NCBI RefSeq assembly: GCF_001418225.1
Contig: NZ_LIPT01000002.1
Coordinates: forward strand, 62,001-126,000
Direction of reading: 5' to 3'
DNA length: 64,000 bases
From: Pannonibacter indicus
GTDB taxonomy: Bacteria; Pseudomonadota; Alphaproteobacteria; Rhizobiales; Stappiaceae
Shown here: one piece after another, positions 17,708 through 26,451 of the stretch
Layout of the letters: each line of letters begins with the position of its first letter
Numbering within the stretch: the stretch's first letter is position 1
Position numbers and translations under genes: made by a program
Notes under the pieces: model-generated
What the model was told of the DNA's origin: nothing
Databases searched by the model: none
Seen by the model: only the letters and a program-made list of their open reading frames with translations

Positions 17708-18799
17708 GTGAGCAGAAAGGCGAAGCATTTCATCCTGTCCATGGACGGCAGCGGAATCAGAGGCATCATCCCCTTGCGCGTTCTGGAGGCGCTCGACGGG
17801 CGCCTGCGCCGCGCGGGCGTGACCCGGCCCCTGCACCAGATTTTCAGCCTGATCTGCGGCACCTCTGCCAGCGGCCTGATTGCAGCGGCCCTCGCCGCGC
17901 CGCGCAACGGCGGCGCCGGCGGGGAGGCGGCGGGCACCCTGTCGGACCTGCGCCATTTCTTCGAGGTCGAGGCGCGCGAGCTGTTCACCTACAGCTTCAG
18001 CAAGCGCCTTGGCCGCTTTGTCACCAACCCGCTTGGCCTCTTCGACGAGCGCTATGATGCCCGCCCGCTGGAGCGGATGCTCAAGGACCGGTTCGGCTGG
18101 ACCTCCATGGCAAGCGCCCTCACCCATGTGATGCTGCCGGCCTATGACATCGAACGGCGCAATCTGGTGATGATGTCCAGCGCGCCGGGGACCGATGGGG
18201 CGCGGCCGGATGACTACTATTTCTGGGAAGCAGTGCGCGCCTCGATGGCCGAACCATCGTTCTTTGAGCCTGCCCGCATCGACAATCTGACCCGTGGCTG
18301 CAACGAAGCGATGATCAGCGGCAGCGCAATTCTCGGCAATCCGGCCATGGCCGCCTATGCGCAGGCCCGCCGCATGGGCTGGGCTGCGGAAGATATCGTG
18401 GTGATCTCGCTGGGCACCGGCCATGCCGGCGGACGGGCCTTCGAATTCGGGCCCGCCTGCCGCTGGGGCGCGCTCGGCTGGATGCTGCCGTCGAACGGCG
18501 CACCGCTACTCTCGGTGCTGCAGGACGGGCATGCGGCCGCCACCGCCGGTCTGGCGGAACAGGTTTTCGCCGATCTCGACGGCCCGGCCTATTACCGCTT
18601 TGACGGCGAGCTGCCGCCGGAAGCCGAGGAGATGGACAATGGCCGGCCCGGCAATCTCATCCTGCTCAACGGCGCGGCCGACCGGATCATCCGCGATCAG
18701 ACGCTGATGCTGGATGAACTGGCAGCATTGATAGCGGCCAGCTGCGAAGAGGCTGAGGAGGCCGGCGCGACTGCGGGAAAGGAGCGGGAAGCAGTCTGA
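17708..18799 (+). CDS. Patatin-like phospholipase-fold protein lacking the usual catalytic Asp
   Basis: A 363-residue patatin-domain protein. The oxyanion motif DGSGIRG (13-19) and the nucleophile elbow GTSAS (Ser about 53) are present. The second half of the dyad, usually DGG before ANNP, reads SGS (204-206) before AILGNP, so the catalytic Asp is replaced by Ser. GTG at 17708 follows AGGAGG. Patatins hydrolyse acyl chains from lipids; this one may be inactive or use another base. No cyclase or defence genes are beside it. Confidence 0.82.
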   Translation: MSRKAKHFILSMDGSGIRGIIPLRVLEALDGRLRRAGVTRPLHQIFSLICGTSASGLIAAALAAPRNGGAGGEAAGTLSDLRHFFEVEARELFTYSFSKRLGRFVTNPLGLFDERYDARPLERMLKDRFGWTSMASALTHVMLPAYDIERRNLVMMSSAPGTDGARPDDYYFWEAVRASMAEPSFFEPARIDNLTRGCNEAMISGSAILGNPAMAAYAQARRMGWAAEDIVVISLGTGHAGGRAFEFGPACRWGALGWMLPSNGAPLLSVLQDGHAAATAGLAEQVFADLDGPAYYRFDGELPPEAEEMDNGRPGNLILLNGAADRIIRDQTLMLDELAALIAASCEEAEEAGATAGKEREAV

Positions 18800-18946
18800 A
18801 AGGGGGCTGAAAAGGCGCATGAAGGACAAGCCCGGAAGCGGCGGCTGACATGATCCGTGATCGCGGCAGGCTTGCCCTCAGCGCCCGACTCTGTTGAGAT
18901 TCACCGGCAAGGGCCATCATGGCCCTGGCTGCGGATTTCAGTGCTC

Positions 18947-19960
18947 ATGGCTTATCGTTCCTGTGTTTCCCGGCCAACTGCGGCCCGGCGCCTTGCCTTC
19001 GCCCTCGCCGCTTTGGGGCTTTCCGGCCTGTTTGATGCTGCCCAGGTGGTGGAAGCCTCCGGCACGCCTGTGGCAAAGCCGGCCGCACGCGAGGCGGCGG
19101 CGTCACGGCTGCCGCGCAATCTGGATCCCAATGCTCCGGCCAAGGATTATTTCGGTGCCATGAGAGACCCGGCGCCGCTCGCCTCCCGCGCCATCGGCTC
19201 CTATGCCAAGGGCTGCCTTGCGGGGGCGTCGGCCCTGCCCATCAATGGCCCCTCCTGGCAGGTCATGCGCCTGTCGCGCAACCGCAACTGGGGCCATCCG
19301 GCCTTGATCAGCTTTCTGGAGGATTTCGCGGCGAAGGCTCCGAAGGTGGGCTGGCGCGGGCTGCTGGTGGGCGATCTGTCCCAGCCGCGCGGCGGGCCGA
19401 TGACCTCTGGCCACTCCAGCCACCAGATCGGCCTGGACGCGGATATCTGGCTGACGCCGATGCCGGACCGGGTCTTGAGCCGGGACGAGCGGGAAAACAT
19501 CTCCGCCGTCTCCATGGTCAAGCAGCCGCAGGATGTAGCAGGCGCAGACCGCAGCGTGGACCCGCGGCGCTGGACCGATACTCATGCGGCGCTGATCCGC
19601 CTTGCGGCGAAAGACCAGCGCGTTGCACGCATCTTCGTCAATCCCGCGATCAAGAAGGCGCTGTGCCAGTTCGAAACCGGCGACCGGGCCTGGTTGCGCA
19701 AGGTGCGGCCCTGGTGGGGCCACGACTATCATTTCCACGTGCGCATGTCCTGCCCGGCCGGCAGTGTGGGCTGCGCCGATCAGGACGAGCCGCCGCAGGG
19801 CGACGGCTGCGGCACAGAACTAGCGTCCTGGCTGGCAGATGGCCCGTGGGTGCCGAAGATCGACCCGGAAACCGGCAAACCGCCCCCGGTGCAGAAGAAG
19901 CGCCCCCTGGCCCTTGCCGCCCTGCCGAAGACCTGCGGCGAGGTTCTGACCGCCCGTTGA
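18947..19960 (+). CDS. mepA: Penicillin-insensitive murein endopeptidase
   Basis: A 337-residue secreted LAS-type metallopeptidase. N-terminal signal region (about 14-38, LAFALAALGLSGLFDAAQVVEA). Zinc and catalytic residues are seen in SGHSSHQIGLDADIW and GHDYHFHVRM. MepA cuts D-alanyl-meso-DAP cross-links in the periplasm. I chose the ATG at 18947 because it places the signal peptide at the N-terminus; the frame is open 30 codons more. Convergent with cysA. Confidence 0.92.
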   Translation: MAYRSCVSRPTAARRLAFALAALGLSGLFDAAQVVEASGTPVAKPAAREAAASRLPRNLDPNAPAKDYFGAMRDPAPLASRAIGSYAKGCLAGASALPINGPSWQVMRLSRNRNWGHPALISFLEDFAAKAPKVGWRGLLVGDLSQPRGGPMTSGHSSHQIGLDADIWLTPMPDRVLSRDERENISAVSMVKQPQDVAGADRSVDPRRWTDTHAALIRLAAKDQRVARIFVNPAIKKALCQFETGDRAWLRKVRPWWGHDYHFHVRMSCPAGSVGCADQDEPPQGDGCGTELASWLADGPWVPKIDPETGKPPPVQKKRPLALAALPKTCGEVLTAR

Positions 19961-19997
19961 GGGCTTGGGGTAGCTGAGGCCCGGGCGGGTCTGAAGC

Positions 19998-21041
19998 TCA
20001 GAGCCCGGCAAGCGGGAAGATGTCGGCCTTGCGGATGATGAGGCGTCCGGTTTCACCGGCGCTGACGTCAGCCGTCGACGGCACTTCCAGCTCCAGAGCC
20101 TCTTCCGGTGCACCGTTGCCGGTGGCCCGGACGATCAGGCGGCGGCCGCCCGGATGGTCGATGACGCGCTGCACGGTGGCAGGGATGCCGCCTTCCGCTT
20201 CCCTCTGCCAGCCAAGATCCGCAGGACGGACGTAGATTTCCACCGGCCCGCTCGCCTCTCCGCTGGTGCCCACCGGCTGGCCATCCACCAGAAGCATGCC
20301 GCCGCGTGCCTCGCCGGTGAAGCGGTTGGCATCGCCGAGGAAGCGGGTGACGAAGGGCGAGGCCGGGGTGCGGCAGACATCGCGCGGTGTACCCTGCTGT
20401 TCGATGCGGCCCTCGTTGAGGATGACCACCCGGTCGGCCAGATCCAGCGCCTCTTCCTGATCGTGCGTGACGAACAGCGTGGTGATGCCCAGCTCGTCGT
20501 GGATCTCGCGCAGCCAGCGGCGCAGGTCGCGGCGCACATTGGCGTCGAGCGCGCCGAAAGGCTCGTCCAGCAGCAGCACCTTCGGGTCAACGGCGAGCGC
20601 CCGGGCAAGGGCGACACGCTGGCGCTGGCCGCCGGAAATCTGCGAAGGGAAGCGGCTGCCGAGACCGGCAAGGCGCACCAGCGACAGAAGTTCCGCGACC
20701 CGCTCCGCGATTTCCTGACGGCTGCGGCGGGTTTTGGAGACCTTCATGCCGAAGGCGATGTTTTCGGCGACGGTCATATGCGGGAAGAGGGCGTAGTGCT
20801 GGAACACGAAGCCCACACCCCGGTCGCGCACGGGGATGTTTGTGGCATCTTCCGTGCCGAAGAGGATGCGGCCCTCATCGGCATATTCCAGGCCCGCCAC
20901 CATGCGCAGGATCGTCGTCTTGCCGGAGCCCGAAGGACCGAGCAGCGCGACCAGCTCACCGCTTCCGATTTCCAGCGAGACACCGCGCACCGCGCGGAAG
21001 GTGTTGAAGGTCTTCACCACCGTGTCGAGGACGATTTTCAT
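19998..21041 (-). CDS. cysA: Sulfate/thiosulfate ABC transporter ATP-binding protein CysA
   Basis: A 347-residue ABC ATPase with Walker A GPSGSGKTT (about 34-42), signature ISGGQRQRVALARAL and Walker B VLLLDEPFGALD, then a C-terminal TOBE-like regulatory domain. Its place as last gene of a binding protein-CysT-CysW-CysA operon identifies it as CysA. Its start overlaps the cysW stop by 4 bp (ATGA). Confidence 0.95.
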   Translation of the reverse strand: MKIVLDTVVKTFNTFRAVRGVSLEIGSGELVALLGPSGSGKTTILRMVAGLEYADEGRILFGTEDATNIPVRDRGVGFVFQHYALFPHMTVAENIAFGMKVSKTRRSRQEIAERVAELLSLVRLAGLGSRFPSQISGGQRQRVALARALAVDPKVLLLDEPFGALDANVRRDLRRWLREIHDELGITTLFVTHDQEEALDLADRVVILNEGRIEQQGTPRDVCRTPASPFVTRFLGDANRFTGEARGGMLLVDGQPVGTSGEASGPVEIYVRPADLGWQREAEGGIPATVQRVIDHPGGRRLIVRATGNGAPEEALELEVPSTADVSAGETGRLIIRKADIFPLAGL

Positions 21042-21943
21042 GGCTTTTCACCCTTGGCCTGATCACCGGAAAGCGGAGCACCGGCAAGCGCCGGGCGGGA
21101 GGCACGGCCTGCACCAACGCGTTCCAGAAGCAGCTTGGCGATGATTGTGACCAGCGCCAGCACCGTAAGAATGGCGGCCGCCGCAAAGGCGCCAGCCGTG
21201 TTGTAGTCGTGATAGAGCAGTTCCACATGCAGCGGCAGCGTGTTGGTCTGGCCGCGGATATTGCCCGACACCACGGAAACCGCGCCGAACTCGCCCATGA
21301 CGCGGGCGTTGCACAGCACCACGCCATAGAGCATGGCCCAGCGGATGTTCGGCAGCGTCACCGTCAGGAAGGTGCGCCAGCCCGAAGCGCCCAGCGAGGT
21401 CGCTGCCTCTTCCAGATCACGCCCCTGCGCCTGCATCAGCGGGATCAGCTCGCGCGCGACAAAAGGCGCGGTGACGAACATGGAGGCGAGCACGATGCCC
21501 GGCAGGGCGAAGAGGATCTTGACGTCCGCCGATTGCAGCATCGGCCCGAACAGGCCCTGCAGCCCATAGACGAACATATAGGCGACGCCCGCCACGATCG
21601 GCGAGATGGAGAAGGGGATCTCGATCACGACGATCAGCAGGCGCTTGCCGGGGAAGTCGAATTTGGTGATGGCCCAGGCGGCGGCAATGCCGAAGGCCGT
21701 GTTGATGGGCACGGCGATGAGCGCGGTCAGCACCGTCAGGCCGATGGCATGCAGCGTGTCCGGCTGGGCGATGGTGGCCGCGAAGAAGCCGAAGCCCTTG
21801 CTGAAGGCCTGCGCGAAGATGACGAGCAGCGGCGCCAGCAGCACGATGGCGCCAACGCCCAGCACGATGCCGGTCAGCGTGCGGCGGATCGCCGGACTGT
21901 CGCCGACGCGGGGCGGCTTGCGGGAGGTATGGGCATGCGCCAT
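21038..21943 (-). CDS. cysW: Sulfate ABC transporter permease CysW
   Basis: A 301-residue inner-membrane permease with six predicted helices; NTAFGIAAAWAITKF and the ATPase-contact loop LEEAATSLGASGWRTF are typical of CysW. With CysT it forms the sulfate channel. Three bases separate it from cysT, and it overlaps cysA. Confidence 0.94.
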   Translation of the reverse strand: MAHAHTSRKPPRVGDSPAIRRTLTGIVLGVGAIVLLAPLLVIFAQAFSKGFGFFAATIAQPDTLHAIGLTVLTALIAVPINTAFGIAAAWAITKFDFPGKRLLIVVIEIPFSISPIVAGVAYMFVYGLQGLFGPMLQSADVKILFALPGIVLASMFVTAPFVARELIPLMQAQGRDLEEAATSLGASGWRTFLTVTLPNIRWAMLYGVVLCNARVMGEFGAVSVVSGNIRGQTNTLPLHVELLYHDYNTAGAFAAAAILTVLALVTIIAKLLLERVGAGRASRPALAGAPLSGDQAKGEKP

Positions 21944-21946
21944 GGC

Positions 21947-22771
21947 TCAGCCCCTCGTCATGTAGCGCAGGGCACGGGCCTGCAGCAGGTTGGTGATGGC
22001 CAGCATGACAAAGGCGGTGATCAGCATGACCGAGGCGATGGCGGCGGCAGCCTGATACTCGTATTCCTCCAGCCGGATGAAAGCGAGAAGCGCCGTGATC
22101 TCGGTCTGGAACGGCTGGTTGCCGGCGATGAAGATGATTGCGCCGAACTCGCCAAGGCTGCGGGCAAAGGCGAGCGATGTGCCTGCCAGCAGCGCCGGGG
22201 TCAGCAGCGGCAGGATCACATTGCGGAAAATCCGCGCATCCGAGCCGCCGAGCGACTGGGCCGCCTCCTCCAGCGCCGGATCGAGATCCTCCAGCACCGG
22301 CTGCACCGTGCGCACGATGAAGGGCAGGCTGGTGAAGGCCATCGCCACCATGATGCCGAGCGGCGTGTAGGCGACCTTGATGCCGAGCGGGGCAAGGAAT
22401 TGCCCGATCCAGCCGGTTTCCACGAAAAGCGTGGTCAGCGCGATGCCCGCAACTGCTGTCGGCAGGGCAAAGGGCAGGTCCACCATGGCATCGATCAGCC
22501 GCTTGCCAGGAAACTCGTAGCGCACCAGCACCCAGGCCAGGATGAGGCCGAAGACCAGATTGAACAGCGTTGCCGCCAGCGCGGAACCGGCCGTGACCAT
22601 GTAGCTCGCCACCGCCCGTTCGGAGGAGACGATCTGCCAATAGGCCGTTGGGCCGAGGCTGGCGGCCTTGTAGACCAGTGCGCCCAGCGGCAGCAGCACG
22701 ATCAGGCTGACATAGAACAGCGTGACGCCGAGCGATAACGGCAGTCCCGGCAGGACGCGGCGGTGCCTCAT
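21947..22771 (-). CDS. cysT: Sulfate ABC transporter permease CysT (CysU)
   Basis: A 274-residue permease: LPLSLGVTLFYVSLIVLLPL at the N-terminus, FNLVFGLILAWVLVRYEFPG, and the contact loop LEEAAQSLGGSDARIFR, characteristic of CysT. It starts 110 bp after the binding-protein gene; a hairpin lies in that gap. Confidence 0.94.
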   Translation of the reverse strand: MRHRRVLPGLPLSLGVTLFYVSLIVLLPLGALVYKAASLGPTAYWQIVSSERAVASYMVTAGSALAATLFNLVFGLILAWVLVRYEFPGKRLIDAMVDLPFALPTAVAGIALTTLFVETGWIGQFLAPLGIKVAYTPLGIMVAMAFTSLPFIVRTVQPVLEDLDPALEEAAQSLGGSDARIFRNVILPLLTPALLAGTSLAFARSLGEFGAIIFIAGNQPFQTEITALLAFIRLEEYEYQAAAAIASVMLITAFVMLAITNLLQARALRYMTRG

Positions 22772-22830
22772 CCGGCTTCTCCTGGTGTGGCGGTCTTCAG
22801 GTTGCGGGGTGCGGCCCCTTTCAAGCCGAA

Positions 22831-22854
22831 ACCGGCAGGCACGGGCCCGCCGGT
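22831..22854 (-). terminator. Hairpin between the sulfate-binding protein gene and cysT
   Basis: Arms ACCGGCAGG and CCCGCCGGT (one mismatch) with a 6-nt loop, 28 bp after the binding-protein stop. No T run; probably an mRNA-stability or attenuation hairpin. Confidence 0.4.
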
Positions 22855-22881
22855 CTCAGATGCTGTGATTGCGCAGGGAAA

Positions 22882-23889
22882 TCAGCGGTTTCCGAACAGC
22901 TTGTCAAGCTTGGCGCCGGAGGCAAAGTGCTCTTCCTGTGCCTTGTCCCAGCCGCCGAAGACGTCTTCCACGGTGACGAGGCGCACTTCGGGGAAGCTGT
23001 CCTTGAACTCGGCCTTCACAGCTTCATCATGCACCCGGTTGCCACGGGCCGCCACGATGCGCTGGCCTTCCGGCGCATAGAGGAAGTCGAGGTAAGCCTT
23101 GGCGAGATCGCGGGAGCCCCGGGCATCCACCACACGGTCAACGATGGCTACCGGAAACTCGGCCAGAATGCTGACGGACGGGGTGACGAGATCGAATTTG
23201 TCTTCGCCGAATTCCTTGGCGATGCCCTTGGTCTCGGCCTCGAAGGTGATCAGCACGTCGCCGGTGCCGCGCTCCACGAAGGTGGTGGTGGAGCCGCGCC
23301 CGCCCGTGTCGAACACCGGCACATTGGCGAAGAGTTTTGCGATGAACTCGTCCACCTTGGCCTCGTCACCGTTGAAGGCTTCGCGGGCATAGGCGGTGGC
23401 AGCCAGATAGGTGTAGCGGGCGTTGCCGGAGGTCTTCGGGTTCGGGAAGATCACCTTCACGTCGTCGCGGACGAGATCACTCCAGTCCTTGATGTTCTTC
23501 GGATTGCCCTCGCGCACCAGGAAAGCCGGCAGGGAGTAATAGGGAGACGCGCGGTTCGGGAAGTCTTCCACCCAGTCCGCCGACACGGCACCGCCCTTGA
23601 CCAGGGCGTTGATATCCGTGGTCTGGTTGAAGGTCACCACGTCTGCTTCCATGCCCTCCAGAATGGCGCGGGCCTGCTTGGAGGAGCCGGCGTGCGACTG
23701 GTCGATGGAGACATCCTTGCCCGTCTTTGCCTTGTAGTCCGCAATGAAGGCCGTGTTGACCTCGGCAAACAGTTCGCGGGAAATGTCATAGGAGGCATTG
23801 AGCAGCTTGTCGGCGGCAGAGGCCTGCAGCGGCGCGGTCAGAAGTGCGGCGGCAGCAGCACCGGCTGCCAGAAGAGCCTTGAATGTCAT
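22882..23889 (-). CDS. Sulfate ABC transporter periplasmic binding protein
   Basis: A 335-residue Sbp/CysP-type protein. Signal peptide MTFKALLAAGAAAAALLTAP to about residue 25 (ASA). Mature motifs NASYDISRELF, DQSHAGSSKQARAI, VFPNPKTSGNARYTYL and the GDVLITFEAE region are typical for sulfate binding. First gene of the leftward sulfate operon. Sequence alone does not separate Sbp (sulfate) from CysP (thiosulfate), so no symbol is given. Confidence 0.94.
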   Translation of the reverse strand: MTFKALLAAGAAAAALLTAPLQASAADKLLNASYDISRELFAEVNTAFIADYKAKTGKDVSIDQSHAGSSKQARAILEGMEADVVTFNQTTDINALVKGGAVSADWVEDFPNRASPYYSLPAFLVREGNPKNIKDWSDLVRDDVKVIFPNPKTSGNARYTYLAATAYAREAFNGDEAKVDEFIAKLFANVPVFDTGGRGSTTTFVERGTGDVLITFEAETKGIAKEFGEDKFDLVTPSVSILAEFPVAIVDRVVDARGSRDLAKAYLDFLYAPEGQRIVAARGNRVHDEAVKAEFKDSFPEVRLVTVEDVFGGWDKAQEEHFASGAKLDKLFGNR

Positions 23890-24045
23890 GATGGGAACCC
23901 CGGTTTGATGTTGCCAGAAGCATAATCAAGGCATGGCAGGACACGAGGCATGGCGGTCTTCGGCAGGCGCCAAGAGGAAAAACCTATGCCAAATTGCTGC
24001 CAATCCGGGGTGTGCTGTTCCTGCTGACAGCAAAGGACCGGGGGC

Positions 24046-24069
24046 AGGACGCAGGGTGGCCTGCGTCCT
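24046..24069. terminator. Stem-loop after phnL
   Basis: A perfect 10-bp stem (AGGACGCAGG and complement) with a GTGG loop about 30 bp past the phnL stop, in the 208-bp gap before the sulfate operon. No T run on the minus strand, so termination strength is uncertain. Confidence 0.45.
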
Positions 24070-24097
24070 TAAAGAATACGCGGGAGGTGCACCCGGA

Positions 24098-24781
24098 TCA
24101 CGCCGCCGTTTTTGGCGTAAATCCGGTCACATCCACCAGCCGGGTGCAGATGCGGGCGCGGGCTTCCCCGTCGTGGAAGATGCCGACAATAGCCGCACCG
24201 CGCGCCTTGGCTTCGGTAATGAGCGAGAGCACCACTTCCCGGTTGGCGGCATCAAGGCTTGCGGTGGGCTCGTCCAGCAGCAGGGCCGGATAGGCATGGG
24301 CAAAGCCACGGGCGATGTTGACGCGCTGCTGCTCCCCGCCGGAGAAGGTGGTGGGCGAGAGCTGCCAGAGCCTTTCGGGGACATTGAGCCGCCGCAGCAG
24401 ATCCGCCCCGCGCGCCCGGGCCTCCTCCAGCGGCGTGCCCAGTTGCAGCAGCGGCTCGGCCACCACATCCAGTGCAGGCACACGCGGCACCACGCGCAGA
24501 AACTGGCTGACATAGCCCAGCGTCTCGCGGCGCAGGCGGATGATCTGGCGCGGCCCGGCCTTCGTCACATCGGTGCCGCCCACGAGGATCCGCCCGCCGG
24601 CGGCCAGATAATTGCCGTAGATCATCCGCATCAGCGTGGACTTGCCCGCGCCCGACTGGCCGGTGAGGCCGATACACTCGCCCGGCTCGACGGTGAGGTT
24701 CGCCCCTTCCATCACCGGGATCACGGCGCTGCCCTGATTGTGCAGGGTGAAGGACTTCGACAGGTTTTCAATCCGGATCAT
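24098..24781 (-). CDS. phnL: C-P lyase system protein PhnL (ABC-type ATPase)
   Basis: A 227-residue ABC-type ATPase: Walker A GQSGAGKST, signature FSGGEQQRVNIARGF and Walker B ALLLDEPTASLD. PhnL associates with the C-P lyase complex and is needed for making the ribose-triphosphate phosphonate intermediate with PhnGHI. Last of the operon in this window, 3 bp after phnK; phnM does not follow. Confidence 0.93.
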   Translation of the reverse strand: MIRIENLSKSFTLHNQGSAVIPVMEGANLTVEPGECIGLTGQSGAGKSTLMRMIYGNYLAAGGRILVGGTDVTKAGPRQIIRLRRETLGYVSQFLRVVPRVPALDVVAEPLLQLGTPLEEARARGADLLRRLNVPERLWQLSPTTFSGGEQQRVNIARGFAHAYPALLLDEPTASLDAANREVVLSLITEAKARGAAIVGIFHDGEARARICTRLVDVTGFTPKTAA

Positions 24782-24784
24782 GGC

Positions 24785-25564
24785 CTACACCTGCAGGACG
24801 GAGGAAACGAGGAGCTGGGTATAGGCATGCTGCGGATCGTCCAGCACCTGATCGGTGAGGCCCTGCTCCACGACGCGTCCGGATTTCATCACCATCAGCC
24901 GGTCGGCGAGAAGCCGCACCACCGCAAGGTCATGGGTGACGATGATCACCGACAGGCCGAGGTCGCGCACCAGCCCGCGCAGCAGATCGAGAAGCCGCGC
25001 CTGCACGCTGACGTCCAGCCCGCCGGTCGGCTCGTCCATGAAGACAAGGCGCGGGCCGGTGACCAGATTGCGGGCGATCTGCAGGCGCTGCTGCATGCCG
25101 CCGGAAAAGGCGGAGGGGCGGTCGTCGATGCGGTCGGCGGCGATTTCCACCCGTCCCAGCCAGTCCGTGGCCTTGTCGCGGATCGCGCCGTAATGCCGGG
25201 CGCCGACAGCCATCAGCCGCTCGCCCACATTGCCGCCGGCGGACACCCCCATGCGCAACCCGTCACGCGGGTTCTGGTGCACATAGGCCCATTCGGTGCG
25301 CGACAACCGCCGCCTGGCGGTTTCCGCCATGGCCAGCACATCGTGCCCGTCATAGAGCACGGCGCCTTCATCCGGCTGCTGGTGTCCGGCAAGGCAGGAC
25401 AAAAGGGTGGACTTGCCCGAACCGCTTTCCCCGACGATGCCCAGCACCTCGCCGGGGTAAAGATCGAAGGACACACCGGCGCAGCCGGTGCGGGCGCCAT
25501 AGCGCCGGGTAAGGCCGGACACCTTCAGAAGCGGTGTATCCGTGATGGTCTGATGAAGGCTCAT
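24785..25564 (-). CDS. phnK: C-P lyase system protein PhnK (ABC-type ATPase)
   Basis: A 259-residue ATPase resembling oligopeptide-transporter ATPases: Walker A GESGSGKST, signature FSGGMQQRLQIARNL, Walker B LVFMDEPTGGLD. PhnK docks on the PhnGHIJ core. The ATG at 25564 overlaps the phnJ stop by 4 bp, which fixes the start against a longer upstream frame. Confidence 0.93.
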   Translation of the reverse strand: MSLHQTITDTPLLKVSGLTRRYGARTGCAGVSFDLYPGEVLGIVGESGSGKSTLLSCLAGHQQPDEGAVLYDGHDVLAMAETARRRLSRTEWAYVHQNPRDGLRMGVSAGGNVGERLMAVGARHYGAIRDKATDWLGRVEIAADRIDDRPSAFSGGMQQRLQIARNLVTGPRLVFMDEPTGGLDVSVQARLLDLLRGLVRDLGLSVIIVTHDLAVVRLLADRLMVMKSGRVVEQGLTDQVLDDPQHAYTQLLVSSVLQV

Positions 25565-26451
25565 CGCACCATCTCCCCTGCCCCGGCAACCGGGCTTGCA
25601 CTCAGCCGCCCGGTGTGGCCGCAGGCCTGCCGCTGGCCGCAATAATCGGTGTCGGAACAGACGAACATCCGGCTGCCGGCGTCATCCGTGATCACCTCGT
25701 CCAGATAGCTGTCTTCCGCCCCGCACAGGTCGCAGGTATGCGGCGCCTTGCCGGGAACGAAGGGGTGATCGTCAAAGTCGAGGCTGACCACCTGCGTGTA
25801 GGGCGGCAGGGCATAGATGCGCTGCTCGCGCCCCGCGCCGAAAAGCTGGATCGCCGGATTGCCCGAAAGCTTCGGATTGTCGAATTTCGGGATCGGCGAA
25901 GGGTCCATCACATAGCGCCCTTCCACCTTCACCGGATAATCATAGGCCGTGGCGATCTCGCCATGGCGGGCGATGTCCTCATAGAGCTTCACATGCATGA
26001 GGCCGTATTCCTCCAACTCATGCATCTTGCGTGTTTCCGTCTCACGCGGCTCCAGAAAGCGCAGGGGCTCGGGGATCGGCACCTGATAGACGAGGATCTG
26101 GCCCTCGGTCAGCGGCGTTTCCGGAATGCGGTGGCGCGTCTGGATCAGGGTTGCCTCACCGGTCCGCTCGGTCACGGCAACGCTGGCCGTGCGCTGGAAG
26201 AAGCGGCGGATGCTGACCGCGTTGGTGGTGTCGTCCGCTCCCTGATCGATCACCTTCAGCCGGTCCTCCGGCACAAGGCAGGCCGCCGTCACCTGAACAC
26301 CGCCTGTGCCCCAGCCATAGGGCATCGGCATCTCGCGGCTGGCAAAGGGCACCTGATAACCGGGAACGGCAATGCCCTTGAGGATGGCGCGGCGGATCAT
26401 CCGCTTGGTCTGCTCGTCCAGATAGGCGAAGTTGTAGGCATCGTCGGTCAT
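25561..26451 (-). CDS. phnJ: Alpha-D-ribose 1-methylphosphonate 5-phosphate C-P lyase PhnJ
   Basis: A 296-residue radical-SAM enzyme that breaks the carbon-phosphorus bond. The unusual cluster ligands are seen as C240-x2-C243 and C265, with C271 the thiyl-radical cysteine (E. coli 241, 244, 266, 272). PMPYGWGTGGVQVTAA is a core family motif. Length equals the family norm plus a short tail. Overlaps phnI and phnK by 4 bp each. Confidence 0.97.
   Translation of the reverse strand: MTDDAYNFAYLDEQTKRMIRRAILKGIAVPGYQVPFASREMPMPYGWGTGGVQVTAACLVPEDRLKVIDQGADDTTNAVSIRRFFQRTASVAVTERTGEATLIQTRHRIPETPLTEGQILVYQVPIPEPLRFLEPRETETRKMHELEEYGLMHVKLYEDIARHGEIATAYDYPVKVEGRYVMDPSPIPKFDNPKLSGNPAIQLFGAGREQRIYALPPYTQVVSLDFDDHPFVPGKAPHTCDLCGAEDSYLDEVITDDAGSRMFVCSDTDYCGQRQACGHTGRLSASPVAGAGEMVR

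Noticed and set aside
17708-18799. Patatin gene as a CBASS-type defence effector
   Set aside because: No nucleotide cyclase, HORMA/TRIP13 or ubiquitin-like genes next to it; flanked by housekeeping-type genes.
21209-22738. 509-codon plus-strand frame
   Set aside because: Antisense to cysW and cysT.
23933-25645. 570-codon plus-strand frame
   Set aside because: Antisense to phnL and phnK; composition artefact.
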